The notes under the pieces: model-generated
The model's input: the letters and a program-made list of their open reading frames with translations, nothing else
Told to the model about the DNA's origin: nothing
The model's database searches: none
Part shown: in pieces, positions 1 to 9,222 of the stretch
How the letters are laid out: every line of letters begins with the position of its first letter
How positions within the stretch are numbered: position 1 is the first letter of the stretch
Assembly: GCA_024641305.1 (NCBI GenBank)
Contig: JAHEDI010000013.1
Coordinates: 1-60,419 of the forward strand
Direction of reading: 5' to 3'
From: a bacterium
GTDB taxonomy: Bacteria > Actinomycetota > Acidimicrobiia > Spongiisociales > JAENVV01
Length of the DNA: 60,419 bases
Position numbers and translations under genes: made by a program

Positions 1-84
1 CATGCCGATCAGAAGGGCGGTTCCATCCGTGTTGAGCAGTCGATCAGCGATCGCATCGCCGGTGATCTCCAGGGTTCCTTTCAT
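1..84 (-). CDS. HhH-GPD-type DNA repair protein, N-terminal fragment (partial)
   Basis: Only the first 28 residues are in the window; the gene continues past the left edge. The translation from the ATG at 84 reads KGTLEITGDAIADRL and then an LLIGM segment. That pattern resembles the N-terminus of actinobacterial HhH-GPD base-excision proteins, where LLIGM is followed by a DQQ motif, but the diagnostic part is outside the window. No clear Shine-Dalgarno sequence precedes the ATG. A GTG twelve codons upstream in the same frame is another possible start. The gene is divergent from nuoE, so nuoD is not immediately upstream of nuoE. The assignment is tentative because so little sequence is visible. 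Confidence 0.4.
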   Translation of the reverse strand, partial: MKGTLEITGDAIADRLLNTDGTALLIGM

Positions 85-144
85 GGTTTCAACAATACCG
101 CGCGCCAGATCATCGAGCACCCGCTATTCGGCGCGGTTCGCCGA

Positions 145-172
145 TTGAGAATCTCGTCAGTCATCTTGTAAT
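145..172 (+). promoter_or_regulatory. Candidate promoter of the nuoE-N cluster
   Basis: TTGAGA at 145-150 and TGTAAT at 167-172 are separated by 16 bases, a reasonable sigma-70-like pair. The -10 ends only 10 bases before the nuoE ATG at 183 and no Shine-Dalgarno sequence lies between them. The transcript could therefore be leaderless, which is common in Actinomycetota. Inferred from spacing only. Confidence 0.35.
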
Positions 173-182
173 CTTCCGCCTG

Positions 183-818
183 ATGAGTTGGTCGGCCGAG
201 ACAATCAAACGTGCCCATGACATCGTGGCCCGCTATCCCGAACCCCGCTCAGCGGTTATGCCCTTGCTGTATCTCGCTATGCGGCAAGATGGCTACCTCA
301 CAGCCGACGGCATGAAACAAGTTGCCGATCTGGTTGGCATCACTCCAGCCCAGGTCCAGTCGGTCGCCACCTTCTACGTGATGTTCAAGACCGAGCCCAA
401 AGGCAAGTACCTCATCTCAATGTGCACGTCGATCTCCTGCTACCTGATGGGGGCCGATGATGTATTGCACGCCATCGAGGAAGCCTCAGGCGTTCCAGCT
501 GGTGAAGCCGACGATGAAATCGGCGTTGAGCATGCCGAATGTATTGGTGCGTGTGGGGGCGCTCCGGCCTGTCTCGTGAATTATGAGTTGATTGAGGGTC
601 TGACAGTCGAGAAAGCCAAAGAGTTGGTCAGATGGCTTCGAGATGGAAAACCAGAAACCATCAACGGTGATGAGCTCCAGACTCTCTTCGGGAGCGTGAC
701 CAGTTTCGATTGGGCCATCAAGGAAGATAACGCCGCGATCGGACCGTATCCGGCGTTTCCGGTATTTGGCACTGCTGCTCAAAACACCGACGCTCTCGAA
801 CCTGGCCGGGGCGCCTGA
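183..818 (+). CDS. nuoE: NADH-quinone oxidoreductase subunit E (NuoE)
   Basis: Thioredoxin-like 2Fe-2S subunit of the NADH-dehydrogenase module of complex I, facing the cytoplasm. It holds cluster N1a next to the flavin of NuoF. The protein has 211 residues. The cluster ligands are visible as C81-x4-C86 (CTSISC) and C120-x3-C124 (CIGAC), the standard NuoE arrangement. The N-terminal helical part (about 1-75) and the ferredoxin fold (about 76-160) match the family, and there is a 45-residue C-terminal tail. It is the first gene of the run; its TGA overlaps the nuoF ATG by one base (TGATG). No nuoABCD precedes it, because the upstream gene is on the other strand. Confidence 0.95.
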   Translation: MSWSAETIKRAHDIVARYPEPRSAVMPLLYLAMRQDGYLTADGMKQVADLVGITPAQVQSVATFYVMFKTEPKGKYLISMCTSISCYLMGADDVLHAIEEASGVPAGEADDEIGVEHAECIGACGGAPACLVNYELIEGLTVEKAKELVRWLRDGKPETINGDELQTLFGSVTSFDWAIKEDNAAIGPYPAFPVFGTAAQNTDALEPGRGA

Positions 819-2146
819 TGGTCTACCCGTTGGTCGTGACGAAACGGATGATGGAACATCCGGCCGACTCCCACACGATGAAGCGCTACGAAGCGACCGG
901 TGGATACGTTGCGGCTCGCCAATCCGTCGGCCAGACTCGCGAAGAACTCGTCGAACTGGTCAAGGCCTCCGGGTTACTGGGACGAGGGGGAGCGGCATTC
1001 TCGGCCGGCTTGAAATGGTCGTTTCTGGCCCCGGCCCGTCCGGCATATCTGGTCGTCAACGGCGATGAGTCAGAACCAGGAACCTTCAAGGATCGTCAAC
1101 TCATGGAGCGAGACCCCCACCAGATCGTCGAGGGGATGATCATCGCTGCCAAGGCCAACGAGGTGCACGACTCGTTTGTGTACATCCGGGGCGAATACCC
1201 CAAGCCCGCCCGGCGCCTTCAGCAGGCCGTGGCCGATGCCTACGCCAAGGGCTACCTTGGGAAAGGCATATTCGGGACGGACTACGACCTTGAACTCACT
1301 GTTCATCTCGGGGCAGGAGCGTACATTTGCGGGGAAGAGACCGCGTTGCTCAACAGCCTCGAAGGCCGGCGCGGCGAACCGCGCATCAAACCGCCTTATT
1401 TTCCTGCAGCCAAAGGGCTCTACATGAAGCCCACCATCGTCAACAACATCGAGACGATCTCCAACTTGCCCCACATCATCAATCAGGGCAGCGAATGGTT
1501 CGCCGGCCTTTCCGACTCGGCCGACACCGGAACGTTCATGATGTCGATCTCGGGCCACGTGAACAAACCCGGCAATTATGAACTCCCGCACGGCCTGACT
1601 TGGCGGGAGGTCATTTATGACGTAGCTGGTGGAATTCGAAACGGCAACGAACTGAAGGCCTGGGTCCCTGGCGGAGCCTCAGCTCCTTGGTTCGTGCCAG
1701 AACTTCACCTCGACAGACCGGTGACGAAGGAAGCCTGTGCCGCCGATGGTTCGATGCTCGGGTCTGGTGCCATCATCGTGATGGATCACACGACCGACAT
1801 GGTCGGAGCCGCTGAACGCCTGGTGGCGTTCTTTGCGGAAGAGTCGTGTGGGCAATGTACACCGTGCCGGGAAGGCACCACCTGGCTCGACATGATCCTC
1901 CAACGAGTGCTCAATGGCGCCGGCCGGGACGCCGACATCGACCTTCTGCTCGATGTGGCAGACAACATCTCGGTCGGTCTTGGCTGGCCACCGAAACAGA
2001 CGACGATCTGCCCGCTTGGACCCTCGGCGGTCTCCCCGGTCATGTCGCTGGTCCGTCACTTTCGCGATGAAGTCGAAGCGCATATCGCCAGCGCTCCGCA
2101 CTCCGGTGGTCAAGGTGTGGCGGTCAGCATTCGGGGGATCGCATGA
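818..2146 (+). CDS. nuoF: NADH-quinone oxidoreductase subunit F (NuoF)
   Basis: FMN- and NADH-binding subunit that accepts hydride from NADH and passes electrons to the Fe-S chain. The protein has 442 residues, the usual length. The glycine-rich nucleotide-binding segment is GLLGRGGAAF at about residues 52-61. The N3 4Fe-4S ligands are C344, C347 and C350 (SCGQCTPC) plus C398 (TTICPLG). The SLBB-like region and the C-terminal helical bundle are present. The start overlaps the nuoE stop and the end overlaps the nuoG start (ATGA), so the three are translationally coupled. With NuoE and NuoG it forms the only NADH-input module in the window. Confidence 0.96.
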   Translation: MVYPLVVTKRMMEHPADSHTMKRYEATGGYVAARQSVGQTREELVELVKASGLLGRGGAAFSAGLKWSFLAPARPAYLVVNGDESEPGTFKDRQLMERDPHQIVEGMIIAAKANEVHDSFVYIRGEYPKPARRLQQAVADAYAKGYLGKGIFGTDYDLELTVHLGAGAYICGEETALLNSLEGRRGEPRIKPPYFPAAKGLYMKPTIVNNIETISNLPHIINQGSEWFAGLSDSADTGTFMMSISGHVNKPGNYELPHGLTWREVIYDVAGGIRNGNELKAWVPGGASAPWFVPELHLDRPVTKEACAADGSMLGSGAIIVMDHTTDMVGAAERLVAFFAEESCGQCTPCREGTTWLDMILQRVLNGAGRDADIDLLLDVADNISVGLGWPPKQTTICPLGPSAVSPVMSLVRHFRDEVEAHIASAPHSGGQGVAVSIRGIA

Positions 2147-4566
2147 GTGACCAACTCGTCAAGATCACGATCAACGGCGTTGCTCACCACGTGCATGGGA
2201 AGTCCGTCCTCATCAAAGCTGCTGAGGACACCGGAACTTACATCCCGCGATTCTGCTGGCATCCCCGCATGGCGCCGGTCGGCATGTGCCGGATGTGTCT
2301 CGTCGAGGTCGAAGGCCCGCGCGGCGTGATGCTCGTGCCATCGTGTACCACGCCTATTCATGACGAGATGGTTGTCCATACGGAAACTGACACCGTCAAG
2401 AAGGCTCAAGAGGGCGTCCTTGAATTCTTGCTTGCCAACCATCCGCTTGACTGTCCGGTGTGCGATCGGGGCGGTGAGTGCCCGCTCCAGGATCAGACCA
2501 TGGCCTACGGTCCTGGCGAGTCGCGCTTCGTCGAAGAGAAGCGCCACTACGAAAAGCCGATTCCCATTTCGGATCTGGTCATGCTCGACCGCGAACGCTG
2601 CATCCTCTGCGCCCGCTGTACGCGGTTCTCGGACGAAATCTCCGGCGACCCGCTCATCGAGTTCATGGATCGAGGAAACAGCACCCAGGTCAACACGTTC
2701 ACCGAAGAACCGTTCGCCTCGTACTTCTCAGGCAACACGGTCCAGCTATGTCCAGTGGGTGCCCTTACTGCCAGCCCATACCGATTCCGAGCCCGCCCAT
2801 GGGATCTACGGGTTATCGGATCGACCTGCACCGTCTGTACCGCGGGCGACTCGATCAGCGTTCACGCCTCTCAGAACGAAGTCCTGCGGTACCTCGGGGT
2901 GGACAACGATGCCACCAATCATGGATGGCTGTCAGATAAATGCCGGTTCGGTTTCGAATACCTCAATAGCGATGACCGCCTGACGACACCGTTGGTGCGA
3001 GGAGCAGACGGCGAATTCGCCGAGGCCAGTTGGTCTGAAGCCCTCAGCCTGGTAGCTGAGAAGCTCACCGCGATCGTTACGGACCACGGCCCGCAGGCAG
3101 TGGCCGGACTCGGCGGCTCACGAGGGACGAACGAGGACGCCTACGCTTTCTCCAAGTTCATGCGAACCGTGGTCGGGTCGGGTCATATCGACTCTCAGAT
3201 GGATGACGGGCTCAATCCCCAGTTGCTTGCCGCCCTTTCAGGCAAGGGTCTGATAGGCGATCTTGAGTATGCCAGAACCATTCTGTTGTGGGCAGCCGAT
3301 CTCAAAGAAGAACACCCGACCCTTTACTTGCGAGTCCGCCGGGCCGCCCAAGAACTCGGCGCCAAGCTGATCATCGTCCATCCCCGGCGTACCGGACTGG
3401 ACGATCGGGCCACGTTCAAGTTCGGGTACAAGCCTGGTGATGGCGCCCGGGTCCTCAGCGAACTGATGGCGGGCCAGGGCGAGTATGCCGCGGCTCGGGC
3501 AGCTCTCAGCGAGGGACCAGTTGTGGCGATCGTGGGCCGGACCGGGCTTACGGAGTCTCCGGTTCTTGCCGAATCCGTGGCCGCCTTCGCCCGGGATCTT
3601 CCCAACGCTTCGGTCCTTCCGATCGTGAGGCGATCCAACACCTATGGGGCGTTGGACATGGGTCTTGCCCCCAACCTGCTGCCCGGAAGGGCTGCGATCG
3701 GTTCGCCAGGTTGCGCCAACCTTGAGGCGACCTGGGGAGGACTCCCCACCAAAGCCGGTTACGACGCAGCGGCCATTGCCACCGGCGTCGACGAAGGATC
3801 GATCAAGGGGGTCATCTTGCTTGGGGCCGATCCCGTGGCCGACATGCCGAACGGCCTTGACTTGAGCTCCCCAGACTTTGTCGTGGCCATAGACCTCTTC
3901 CTGACGGAGTCGTCATCCCAAGCCGATGTCGTGTTCCCAGCGCTTGGTTTCGCCGAGAAAGAAGGAACCGTCACCAATCTCGAAGGGCGGGTCCAAAAAG
4001 TCAATCGGGTGGTTCCGGGACCAGGGCAAGCGCGCGAGGACTGGTCGATCCTTGACGACCTCTCCGCCCGGATGGGCAAGCCGATGGGTCTTGCTTCGGC
4101 CGAAGCAATTGCCAAGGAGATTGCCCACGTCGCGCCGGCATACGAGTCGGTCACCTGGGACCTCATTACCTGGGATCATCCGGATGGGGCCGTCGTACCG
4201 GTCGTCGCCGAGCGATCACCCCTCGAGTACGTGCCGATCGTCAGTTCGGCCAGTAGTACGCCTACAAAGAGCGAATTTGTCCTCCATTCGGCTCGCACCA
4301 TGTACGACGACGGCGTCATGTGTCAGCAAGGTCCCAGTATCGGCAGGCTGGCACCCGGCGCCGCGGCCTACCTGAACCCTGACGATGCCCAGCGCCTGGG
4401 TGTGACCGACGGCGATCTCGTCAGGGTCGCTTCGACCAAAGGCCAGGGCGACCTTCCGGTGGTTATTGATGTCTCGCTGACCGTCGGCGTCGTGTACGTC
4501 CCGTTCAATCAGCCAGGCGGCCCCCATTTTGGATCTGACCTTGCTGTAACGCTGGTGAAGCTCTGA
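2143..4566 (+). CDS. nuoG: NADH-quinone oxidoreductase subunit G (NuoG)
   Basis: Large Fe-S subunit of the NADH module, 807 residues. Visible in order: the 2Fe-2S ferredoxin domain with C38, C49, C52 and C68; the N5 site H100, C104, C107, C113; the N4 site C153, C156, C159 and C203; and a long molybdopterin-oxidoreductase-like domain (about 220-800) that binds no cofactor in this family. The extra N7 motif (CxxCxxxC...C) is incomplete. C229, C232 and C267 are present, but the expected third cysteine is aspartate (position 236), so N7 is probably not assembled as a normal cluster. The start overlaps nuoF by 4 bases and the stop overlaps the nuoH ATG by one base. Confidence 0.95.
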   Translation: MSDQLVKITINGVAHHVHGKSVLIKAAEDTGTYIPRFCWHPRMAPVGMCRMCLVEVEGPRGVMLVPSCTTPIHDEMVVHTETDTVKKAQEGVLEFLLANHPLDCPVCDRGGECPLQDQTMAYGPGESRFVEEKRHYEKPIPISDLVMLDRERCILCARCTRFSDEISGDPLIEFMDRGNSTQVNTFTEEPFASYFSGNTVQLCPVGALTASPYRFRARPWDLRVIGSTCTVCTAGDSISVHASQNEVLRYLGVDNDATNHGWLSDKCRFGFEYLNSDDRLTTPLVRGADGEFAEASWSEALSLVAEKLTAIVTDHGPQAVAGLGGSRGTNEDAYAFSKFMRTVVGSGHIDSQMDDGLNPQLLAALSGKGLIGDLEYARTILLWAADLKEEHPTLYLRVRRAAQELGAKLIIVHPRRTGLDDRATFKFGYKPGDGARVLSELMAGQGEYAAARAALSEGPVVAIVGRTGLTESPVLAESVAAFARDLPNASVLPIVRRSNTYGALDMGLAPNLLPGRAAIGSPGCANLEATWGGLPTKAGYDAAAIATGVDEGSIKGVILLGADPVADMPNGLDLSSPDFVVAIDLFLTESSSQADVVFPALGFAEKEGTVTNLEGRVQKVNRVVPGPGQAREDWSILDDLSARMGKPMGLASAEAIAKEIAHVAPAYESVTWDLITWDHPDGAVVPVVAERSPLEYVPIVSSASSTPTKSEFVLHSARTMYDDGVMCQQGPSIGRLAPGAAAYLNPDDAQRLGVTDGDLVRVASTKGQGDLPVVIDVSLTVGVVYVPFNQPGGPHFGSDLAVTLVKL

Positions 4567-5705
4567 TGGACTGGTGGGACGTTCTTCTTGTTGTAGTCAG
4601 GGTGGTGGGAGTATTCGCCCTGCTTATGACCGTGACAGTTCTTCTGGTGTGGATCGAGCGGAAGCTGGTCGCCGATATGCAGAATCGGCTCGGCCCGATG
4701 CGGGCGGGACCCCACGGGGTTCTCCAGACGGTGGCCGATGGACTCAAGCTGTTCTTCAAGGAACAGATCACCCCGGCCAAGTCCGAGTTCCTTATCTATA
4801 TGTTGGCCCCGGCTCTTTCGGTCATCACGGCGTTCTTGATGTTCCTGGTGGTTCCGTTTGCCCGACCATTCGACATCACGCTGGGCGGTCAGGTGAGGAG
4901 CTTCACCTTCCAGGCCATGGATCTGAATATCTCTGTGCTGTACGTACTGGCGATTTCCTCAATCGCCGTATACGCGGTAGTCCTGGCAGGATGGTCTTCC
5001 GGGTCCAAATATCCGTTGCTCGGTGGTGTTCGCGCCACCGCCCAGGCCATTTCCTACGAGGCGGCGATGGGTCTTTCGTTGGTGGCCCTCATCATGTTCA
5101 TTGCCGTGCAAAACCGAGGTGGTGACGTGATGTCGATGGCCTCGATCGTCGACTTCCAGGCCGGAACATATGGCGCCACCGAAGGCTTTCTAAGTTTTCT
5201 CAACCCGATCATCACCCGGGTCCCGAAGTGGTTCATTCTTCCGCAGGTGATCCCCTTCATTATCTTCGCCACGGCTGGCGTCGCAGAAACGAACCGGGCA
5301 CCATTCGACCTCGTCGAAGCCGAGCAGGAGTTGGTTGCCGGGTTCCATACCGAGTACTCCGGCATGCGCTTCGCCATGTTCTTCCTCGCTGAGTACATCA
5401 ACATGTTTACGATGTCGGCGCTCATGGTCACCCTCTTCTTTGGCGGGTGGGGCGGACCATTCCTCGACACGATCGCCCTGAACGTCGGTCCGTGGCTCGC
5501 CTCGGTCGTCTCGTTTGGATACTTCATGGCGAAGGTGTTTGTCTTCCTGTTCCTATTCATCTGGATTCGGGCGTCGTTCCCACGTCTTCGGTACGACCAA
5601 TTGATGGATCTTGGATGGAAACGACTGATCCCTGGCGCCCTGCTGTGGCTGGTCGCTTCGAGTTTGGCGTTGGCAATCCGACAATTCGGCCTTCCTTGGA
5701 CTTGA
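4566..5705 (+). CDS. nuoH: NADH-quinone oxidoreductase subunit H (NuoH), copy 1
   Basis: Membrane subunit that joins the peripheral arm to the proton-pumping arm and forms much of the quinone chamber. It has 379 residues with about eight to nine hydrophobic helices. The family signature NRLGPMRAGPHG is near the N-terminus (about residue 40). The conserved acidic loop ETNRAPFDLVEAEQEL, followed by EYSGMRF, is in the middle of the protein. It is placed directly after nuoG with a one-base overlap. A second NuoH is encoded at 36842; the two are clearly diverged (NRLGPMRAGPHG here, [13 protein letters not shown] there), which points to an old duplication or separate origins. Confidence 0.95.
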   Translation: MDWWDVLLVVVRVVGVFALLMTVTVLLVWIERKLVADMQNRLGPMRAGPHGVLQTVADGLKLFFKEQITPAKSEFLIYMLAPALSVITAFLMFLVVPFARPFDITLGGQVRSFTFQAMDLNISVLYVLAISSIAVYAVVLAGWSSGSKYPLLGGVRATAQAISYEAAMGLSLVALIMFIAVQNRGGDVMSMASIVDFQAGTYGATEGFLSFLNPIITRVPKWFILPQVIPFIIFATAGVAETNRAPFDLVEAEQELVAGFHTEYSGMRFAMFFLAEYINMFTMSALMVTLFFGGWGGPFLDTIALNVGPWLASVVSFGYFMAKVFVFLFLFIWIRASFPRLRYDQLMDLGWKRLIPGALLWLVASSLALAIRQFGLPWT

Positions 5706-6400
5706 TGATGGGCATTATTGGAGATCTCGTAAAAGGCATGGGAGTTACCGGGCGTCAAATGATCGCCACCATTTTTGGTGACGGGATGATCACGACCGAG
5801 TACCCCAAAGCGTTCCGTGAGAAGCCCGAACGTTTTCATGGACGGCACGTGCTCAACCGGTACGAAGACGGTATGGAAAAGTGTATCGGGTGTGAGCTAT
5901 GCGCTGGTGCGTGTCCGGCCCGCTGCATTTACGTTCGTGGCAAAGAAAACCCCGCCGATGCTCCGGTGAGCCCTGGCGAGCGCTTCGGGTTCGTCTACGA
6001 GATCAACATGCTCCGCTGCATCTTTTGTGCGCTCTGTGTCGAGGCCTGCCCGACCGAAGCCATCACGATGACCCACCTGTTTGAGATGTCAACGACCAAC
6101 CGGGAAGATGCCATCTACACCAAGACCGAACTCCTCATCAATGAGGATGGATCGGCCAATCACATGTTCCCGGACGACCGCTTGGCCAACCTCCCCGAAC
6201 TCCTCAAAGCTGACGGATGGATGCGGGCCACCGCCCCGCAGGGCCGGGTCGAATATGAAGGAATCCCCGGATGGACGCCATCGGCCGGCGTCGGACTTCG
6301 GCCACCCGAGGTAGGTCAGTCAGGTGATGCCGCAGCCAGAGACTTCACTTTGCCGGACGGCACAACATCGCTCGAAGTAGAGCCGGATGAGGAGGAATAA
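5705..6400 (+). CDS. nuoI: NADH-quinone oxidoreductase subunit I (NuoI), copy 1
   Basis: Ferredoxin-like subunit carrying clusters N6a and N6b, which hand electrons to NuoB. The start chosen is the ATG at 5705, which overlaps the nuoH stop; the adjacent ATG at 5708 is equally possible. The open frame extends further back but lies inside nuoH. This gives 231 residues. The two CxxCxxCxxxCP sites are C60, C63, C66, C70 and C105, C108, C111, C115. The C-terminal tail of about 80 residues beyond the second cluster is longer than in copy 2. The stop overlaps the nuoJ ATG (TAATG). Confidence 0.95.
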   Translation: MMGIIGDLVKGMGVTGRQMIATIFGDGMITTEYPKAFREKPERFHGRHVLNRYEDGMEKCIGCELCAGACPARCIYVRGKENPADAPVSPGERFGFVYEINMLRCIFCALCVEACPTEAITMTHLFEMSTTNREDAIYTKTELLINEDGSANHMFPDDRLANLPELLKADGWMRATAPQGRVEYEGIPGWTPSAGVGLRPPEVGQSGDAAARDFTLPDGTTSLEVEPDEEE

Positions 6401-6990
6401 TGGTTGAGGTCATCCTCTTCGCCGTGTTCGGAACGGTCGCCATCGCCGGCGCTCTGACAGTCATCCTGGCTCGAAACCCGATCTACTCGGCCTTGGGCCT
6501 GATGGCAACCATGTTCTCGCTTTCAGTGTTTTACATCATGCACCTTGCCCACTTCGTCGCGGCGATTCAGATCATCGTCTACACCGGGGCGGTGATGACT
6601 CTCTTCCTGTTCGTCATCATGCTTATCGGTGTCGATCGGACCGAGGACACGGCCGAACAATTGCCCAATCAGCGACGAATCGTGATCGGACTCGGACTCA
6701 CGATCGCCATCACGACCGTCGTGCTGACGGTGGGACAGAACTTCAAATGGGTCACGGCTCCAGGATCGGGTCCCGTCAATTGGGACGCCAACGCCGACGC
6801 GACGAACGGCACGATCCAGGCGGTCGGCCGGGTGTTATTCGGCGCGGACACAGCTGAGCGGACCGCCGGTTGGGCCCTTCCGTTCGAGGCGGTCTCGCTT
6901 CTCCTCATCGTGGCGGCAGTCGGTGCCATCGCACTGGCGTTCTTCCGTCCGCTGCGCAAAGTCGGACCTTCACCGGTGGAGGACGAATAA
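6400..6990 (+). CDS. nuoJ: NADH-quinone oxidoreductase subunit J (NuoJ), copy 1
   Basis: Small integral subunit at the joint between NuoH and the antiporter-like subunits. It has 196 residues with five predicted membrane segments, about at 1-20, 28-48, 52-75, 92-112 and 155-180. The conserved stretch [24 protein letters not shown], including the YTGAVM pi-bulge motif of helix 3, identifies the family. The ATG overlaps the nuoI stop by one base, and the stop overlaps nuoK in the same way. An extended hydrophilic loop (about 115-150) lies before the last helix. Confidence 0.93.
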   Translation: MVEVILFAVFGTVAIAGALTVILARNPIYSALGLMATMFSLSVFYIMHLAHFVAAIQIIVYTGAVMTLFLFVIMLIGVDRTEDTAEQLPNQRRIVIGLGLTIAITTVVLTVGQNFKWVTAPGSGPVNWDANADATNGTIQAVGRVLFGADTAERTAGWALPFEAVSLLLIVAAVGAIALAFFRPLRKVGPSPVEDE

Positions 6991-7292
6991 TGGCCGGCCC
7001 CACCCCCTACATGGCTTTGGCGTTCATTCTCTTTGTGATCGGGGCCACGGGTTTATTGACCCGGCGCAACGCTCTGATCATGTTCATGTCGGTGGAGCTC
7101 ATGCTCAACGCCGTCAACCTCACGTTCGTGGCCGCCGGGCGAGCCATCGGTAACTTCACCGGGCAGATTTCGGTGTTCTTCGTACTCGTGGTTGCAGCCG
7201 CAGAAGTTGTGGTTGGCCTGGCGATCATCGTGGCGGTTTTCCAGAAGCGGAACTCGGCGTCAGTCGATGAACTCTCCGAGATGAAGGGCTGA
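6990..7292 (+). CDS. nuoK: NADH-quinone oxidoreductase subunit K (NuoK), copy 1
   Basis: Three-helix membrane subunit of 100 residues, the normal NuoK length. The start is the ATG at 6990, overlapping the nuoJ stop; the longer open frame lies within nuoJ and is not used. The conserved [11 protein letters not shown] segment in helix 2 carries the family's buried glutamate, and a second glutamate follows in the helix 3 segment [15 protein letters not shown]. Both are part of the proton path. Seven bases separate it from nuoL. Confidence 0.94.
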   Translation: MAGPTPYMALAFILFVIGATGLLTRRNALIMFMSVELMLNAVNLTFVAAGRAIGNFTGQISVFFVLVVAAAEVVVGLAIIVAVFQKRNSASVDELSEMKG

Positions 7293-7299
7293 GACAGAA

Positions 7300-9222
7300 A
7301 TGGATCTCCTTCTCGACAATCTCTGGCTGATTATCGCCCTGCCGCTTGCCGGAGCCATCGCCCTCCATTTTGCTGGACGGTTCCTACCCGAGCCGCTACC
7401 GGGGCTAGCCGCCGCCGGGGCCATCGGTCTGGCCTTCGTCATCGCAGTCATTGCCTTCGTGCCATTGGCAACTGGCGACGCCGAACCGCGCACGCTCATG
7501 CTGTGGGAATGGATGCCCGGTCTGGGAGCGGCGTTCGAGATTCGGTGGGATCAGCTATCGGCCTTGATGACTCTCATCATTACCGGGGTCGGCACGCTCA
7601 TCCACATCTACTCGGTCGGATATATGCACGGCGATCCGCGCTTCAGCAGGTTCTTCACCTACCTCAACCTGTTTGCAGCCTCGATGCTGACGCTGGTCCT
7701 CGCCAGCAACTTCGCAATGATGTTTGTCGGGTGGGAACTGGTCGGGCTGTGTTCTTATTTGTTGATCTCTTTCTGGTTCACCCGTCCATCTGCGGCAGCC
7801 GCAGGCAAGAAAGCGTTTGTGGTCAACCGGATCGGCGACTTCGCCTTCATCGTTGGTCTCATGCTGATTTTCTCGCAGTTCGGATCTCTGTCGATGTCCG
7901 AGACGGTGCTGAACCATCCTGGCGAGGTCATATCGCCTTCGATGGCCACCGCCATCGCTATCTTGTTCTTGATCGGTGCGGCCGGTAAATCGGCGCAGAT
8001 CCCGCTGTATGTTTGGTTGCCGGACGCCATGGAAGGTCCAACTCCCGTTTCGGCGCTCATTCACGCCGCCACCATGGTTACGGCGGGCGTCTACCTGATT
8101 GCCCGTAACGCCGCCATCTTTGAGCTGTCGCCGGTCGCCCTGCCGATCGTCGCTACGGTCGGAGCTGCCACTGCCCTGGTAGCTGCCTTGATCGCCATCG
8201 GTCAGAATGACATCAAGAAGGTTCTGGCTTATTCGACCGTCAGCCAGCTCGGGTACATGTTTTTGGCGGTAGGTTCAGCCGGTTATGTGGCCGGGGTTTT
8301 CCATCTCATGACCCACGCCTTTTTCAAGGCGTTGCTCTTCCTTGGAGCGGGTTCCGTCATTCATGGGATGCACGAAGAGCAAGACATGCGCAAGATGGGC
8401 GGGTTACGCAAAGCGATGCCGATCACTCACGCCACGATGCTCGTGGCAACTCTGGCCATTGCCGGAATCTTCCCGTTCGCCGGCTTCTTCTCAAAGGACG
8501 AGATCCTGGCGGCCGTTTTTGCCAATGGCGGTTACTACTTCGTGCTGTGGGGTGTGGGGCTTTTCACCGCATTCCTGACTGCCTTCTACATGACCCGCCA
8601 ATACATCATGGTGTTTTGGGGTACCCCCCGTTGGGTGGAAGGGCTTAAGCCTCACGAGTCGTCGTTGTGGATGACGCTTCCGCTGATGGTCCTGGCAGTC
8701 TTGTCGGCAGGGGCTGGATTCCTTAACGCCCCGCAACTGCTGACGCTGGAGCACTATCTGGACCCGGTGTTCGAAGCGTTGCATCCTGCCCACCTCGAAT
8801 CGGAATTGCCTCGGCTTCTCGGCATGGACGGGCTGGCTCTGGGGTTGGCCCTGGTTTCGCTTGCCGTCGCCCTTACCGGCATCGGAACGGCCCTTTACGT
8901 GTACGCCCGGTCCTCTGAACGCTTCCGGGAGTGGTTCGCCAATGCCACCCGACGGCCGATGGCCGCCAGTGAAAACGCGTTCTGGGTCGACAAGTTCTAT
9001 GGGAAAACCATCGTCCTTCCCGGCAAGAAACTCGCCCAAGGCATGGCCTCATTCGACGCAAGCTTCGTAGATGGGACGGTCAACAATGTTGCCGGGGCCG
9101 TGAAGCGGATAGGGATGGCGCTCAAACCGCTTCAAACAGGGTACGTGCGTAGCTACGGGGCCGGATTCGTGGCAGGTGTCATCGGCCTCGTGATTTTCTT
9201 TCTGACCAGGGGCGGCGTCTGA
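7300..9222 (+). CDS. nuoL: NADH-quinone oxidoreductase subunit L (NuoL), copy 1
   Basis: Distal antiporter-like proton-pumping subunit of 640 residues. The helix 5 glutamate motif GWELVGLCSYLLI and the helix 7 lysine region GKSAQIPLYVWLPDAMEG, followed by PTPVSALIHAATMVTAGVYL, are intact. The C-terminal third contains the long lateral helix and a final membrane anchor. It is about 50 residues shorter than the second NuoL (39271), mainly in the N-terminal and C-terminal parts. Its TGA overlaps the nuoM ATG by one base. Confidence 0.95.
   Translation: MDLLLDNLWLIIALPLAGAIALHFAGRFLPEPLPGLAAAGAIGLAFVIAVIAFVPLATGDAEPRTLMLWEWMPGLGAAFEIRWDQLSALMTLIITGVGTLIHIYSVGYMHGDPRFSRFFTYLNLFAASMLTLVLASNFAMMFVGWELVGLCSYLLISFWFTRPSAAAAGKKAFVVNRIGDFAFIVGLMLIFSQFGSLSMSETVLNHPGEVISPSMATAIAILFLIGAAGKSAQIPLYVWLPDAMEGPTPVSALIHAATMVTAGVYLIARNAAIFELSPVALPIVATVGAATALVAALIAIGQNDIKKVLAYSTVSQLGYMFLAVGSAGYVAGVFHLMTHAFFKALLFLGAGSVIHGMHEEQDMRKMGGLRKAMPITHATMLVATLAIAGIFPFAGFFSKDEILAAVFANGGYYFVLWGVGLFTAFLTAFYMTRQYIMVFWGTPRWVEGLKPHESSLWMTLPLMVLAVLSAGAGFLNAPQLLTLEHYLDPVFEALHPAHLESELPRLLGMDGLALGLALVSLAVALTGIGTALYVYARSSERFREWFANATRRPMAASENAFWVDKFYGKTIVLPGKKLAQGMASFDASFVDGTVNNVAGAVKRIGMALKPLQTGYVRSYGAGFVAGVIGLVIFFLTRGGV

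Noticed and set aside
1-171. Plus-strand frame at the left edge as a possible end of nuoD
   Set aside because: The translation does not resemble the conserved NuoD C-terminus, and the opposite strand gives a more protein-like N-terminus.
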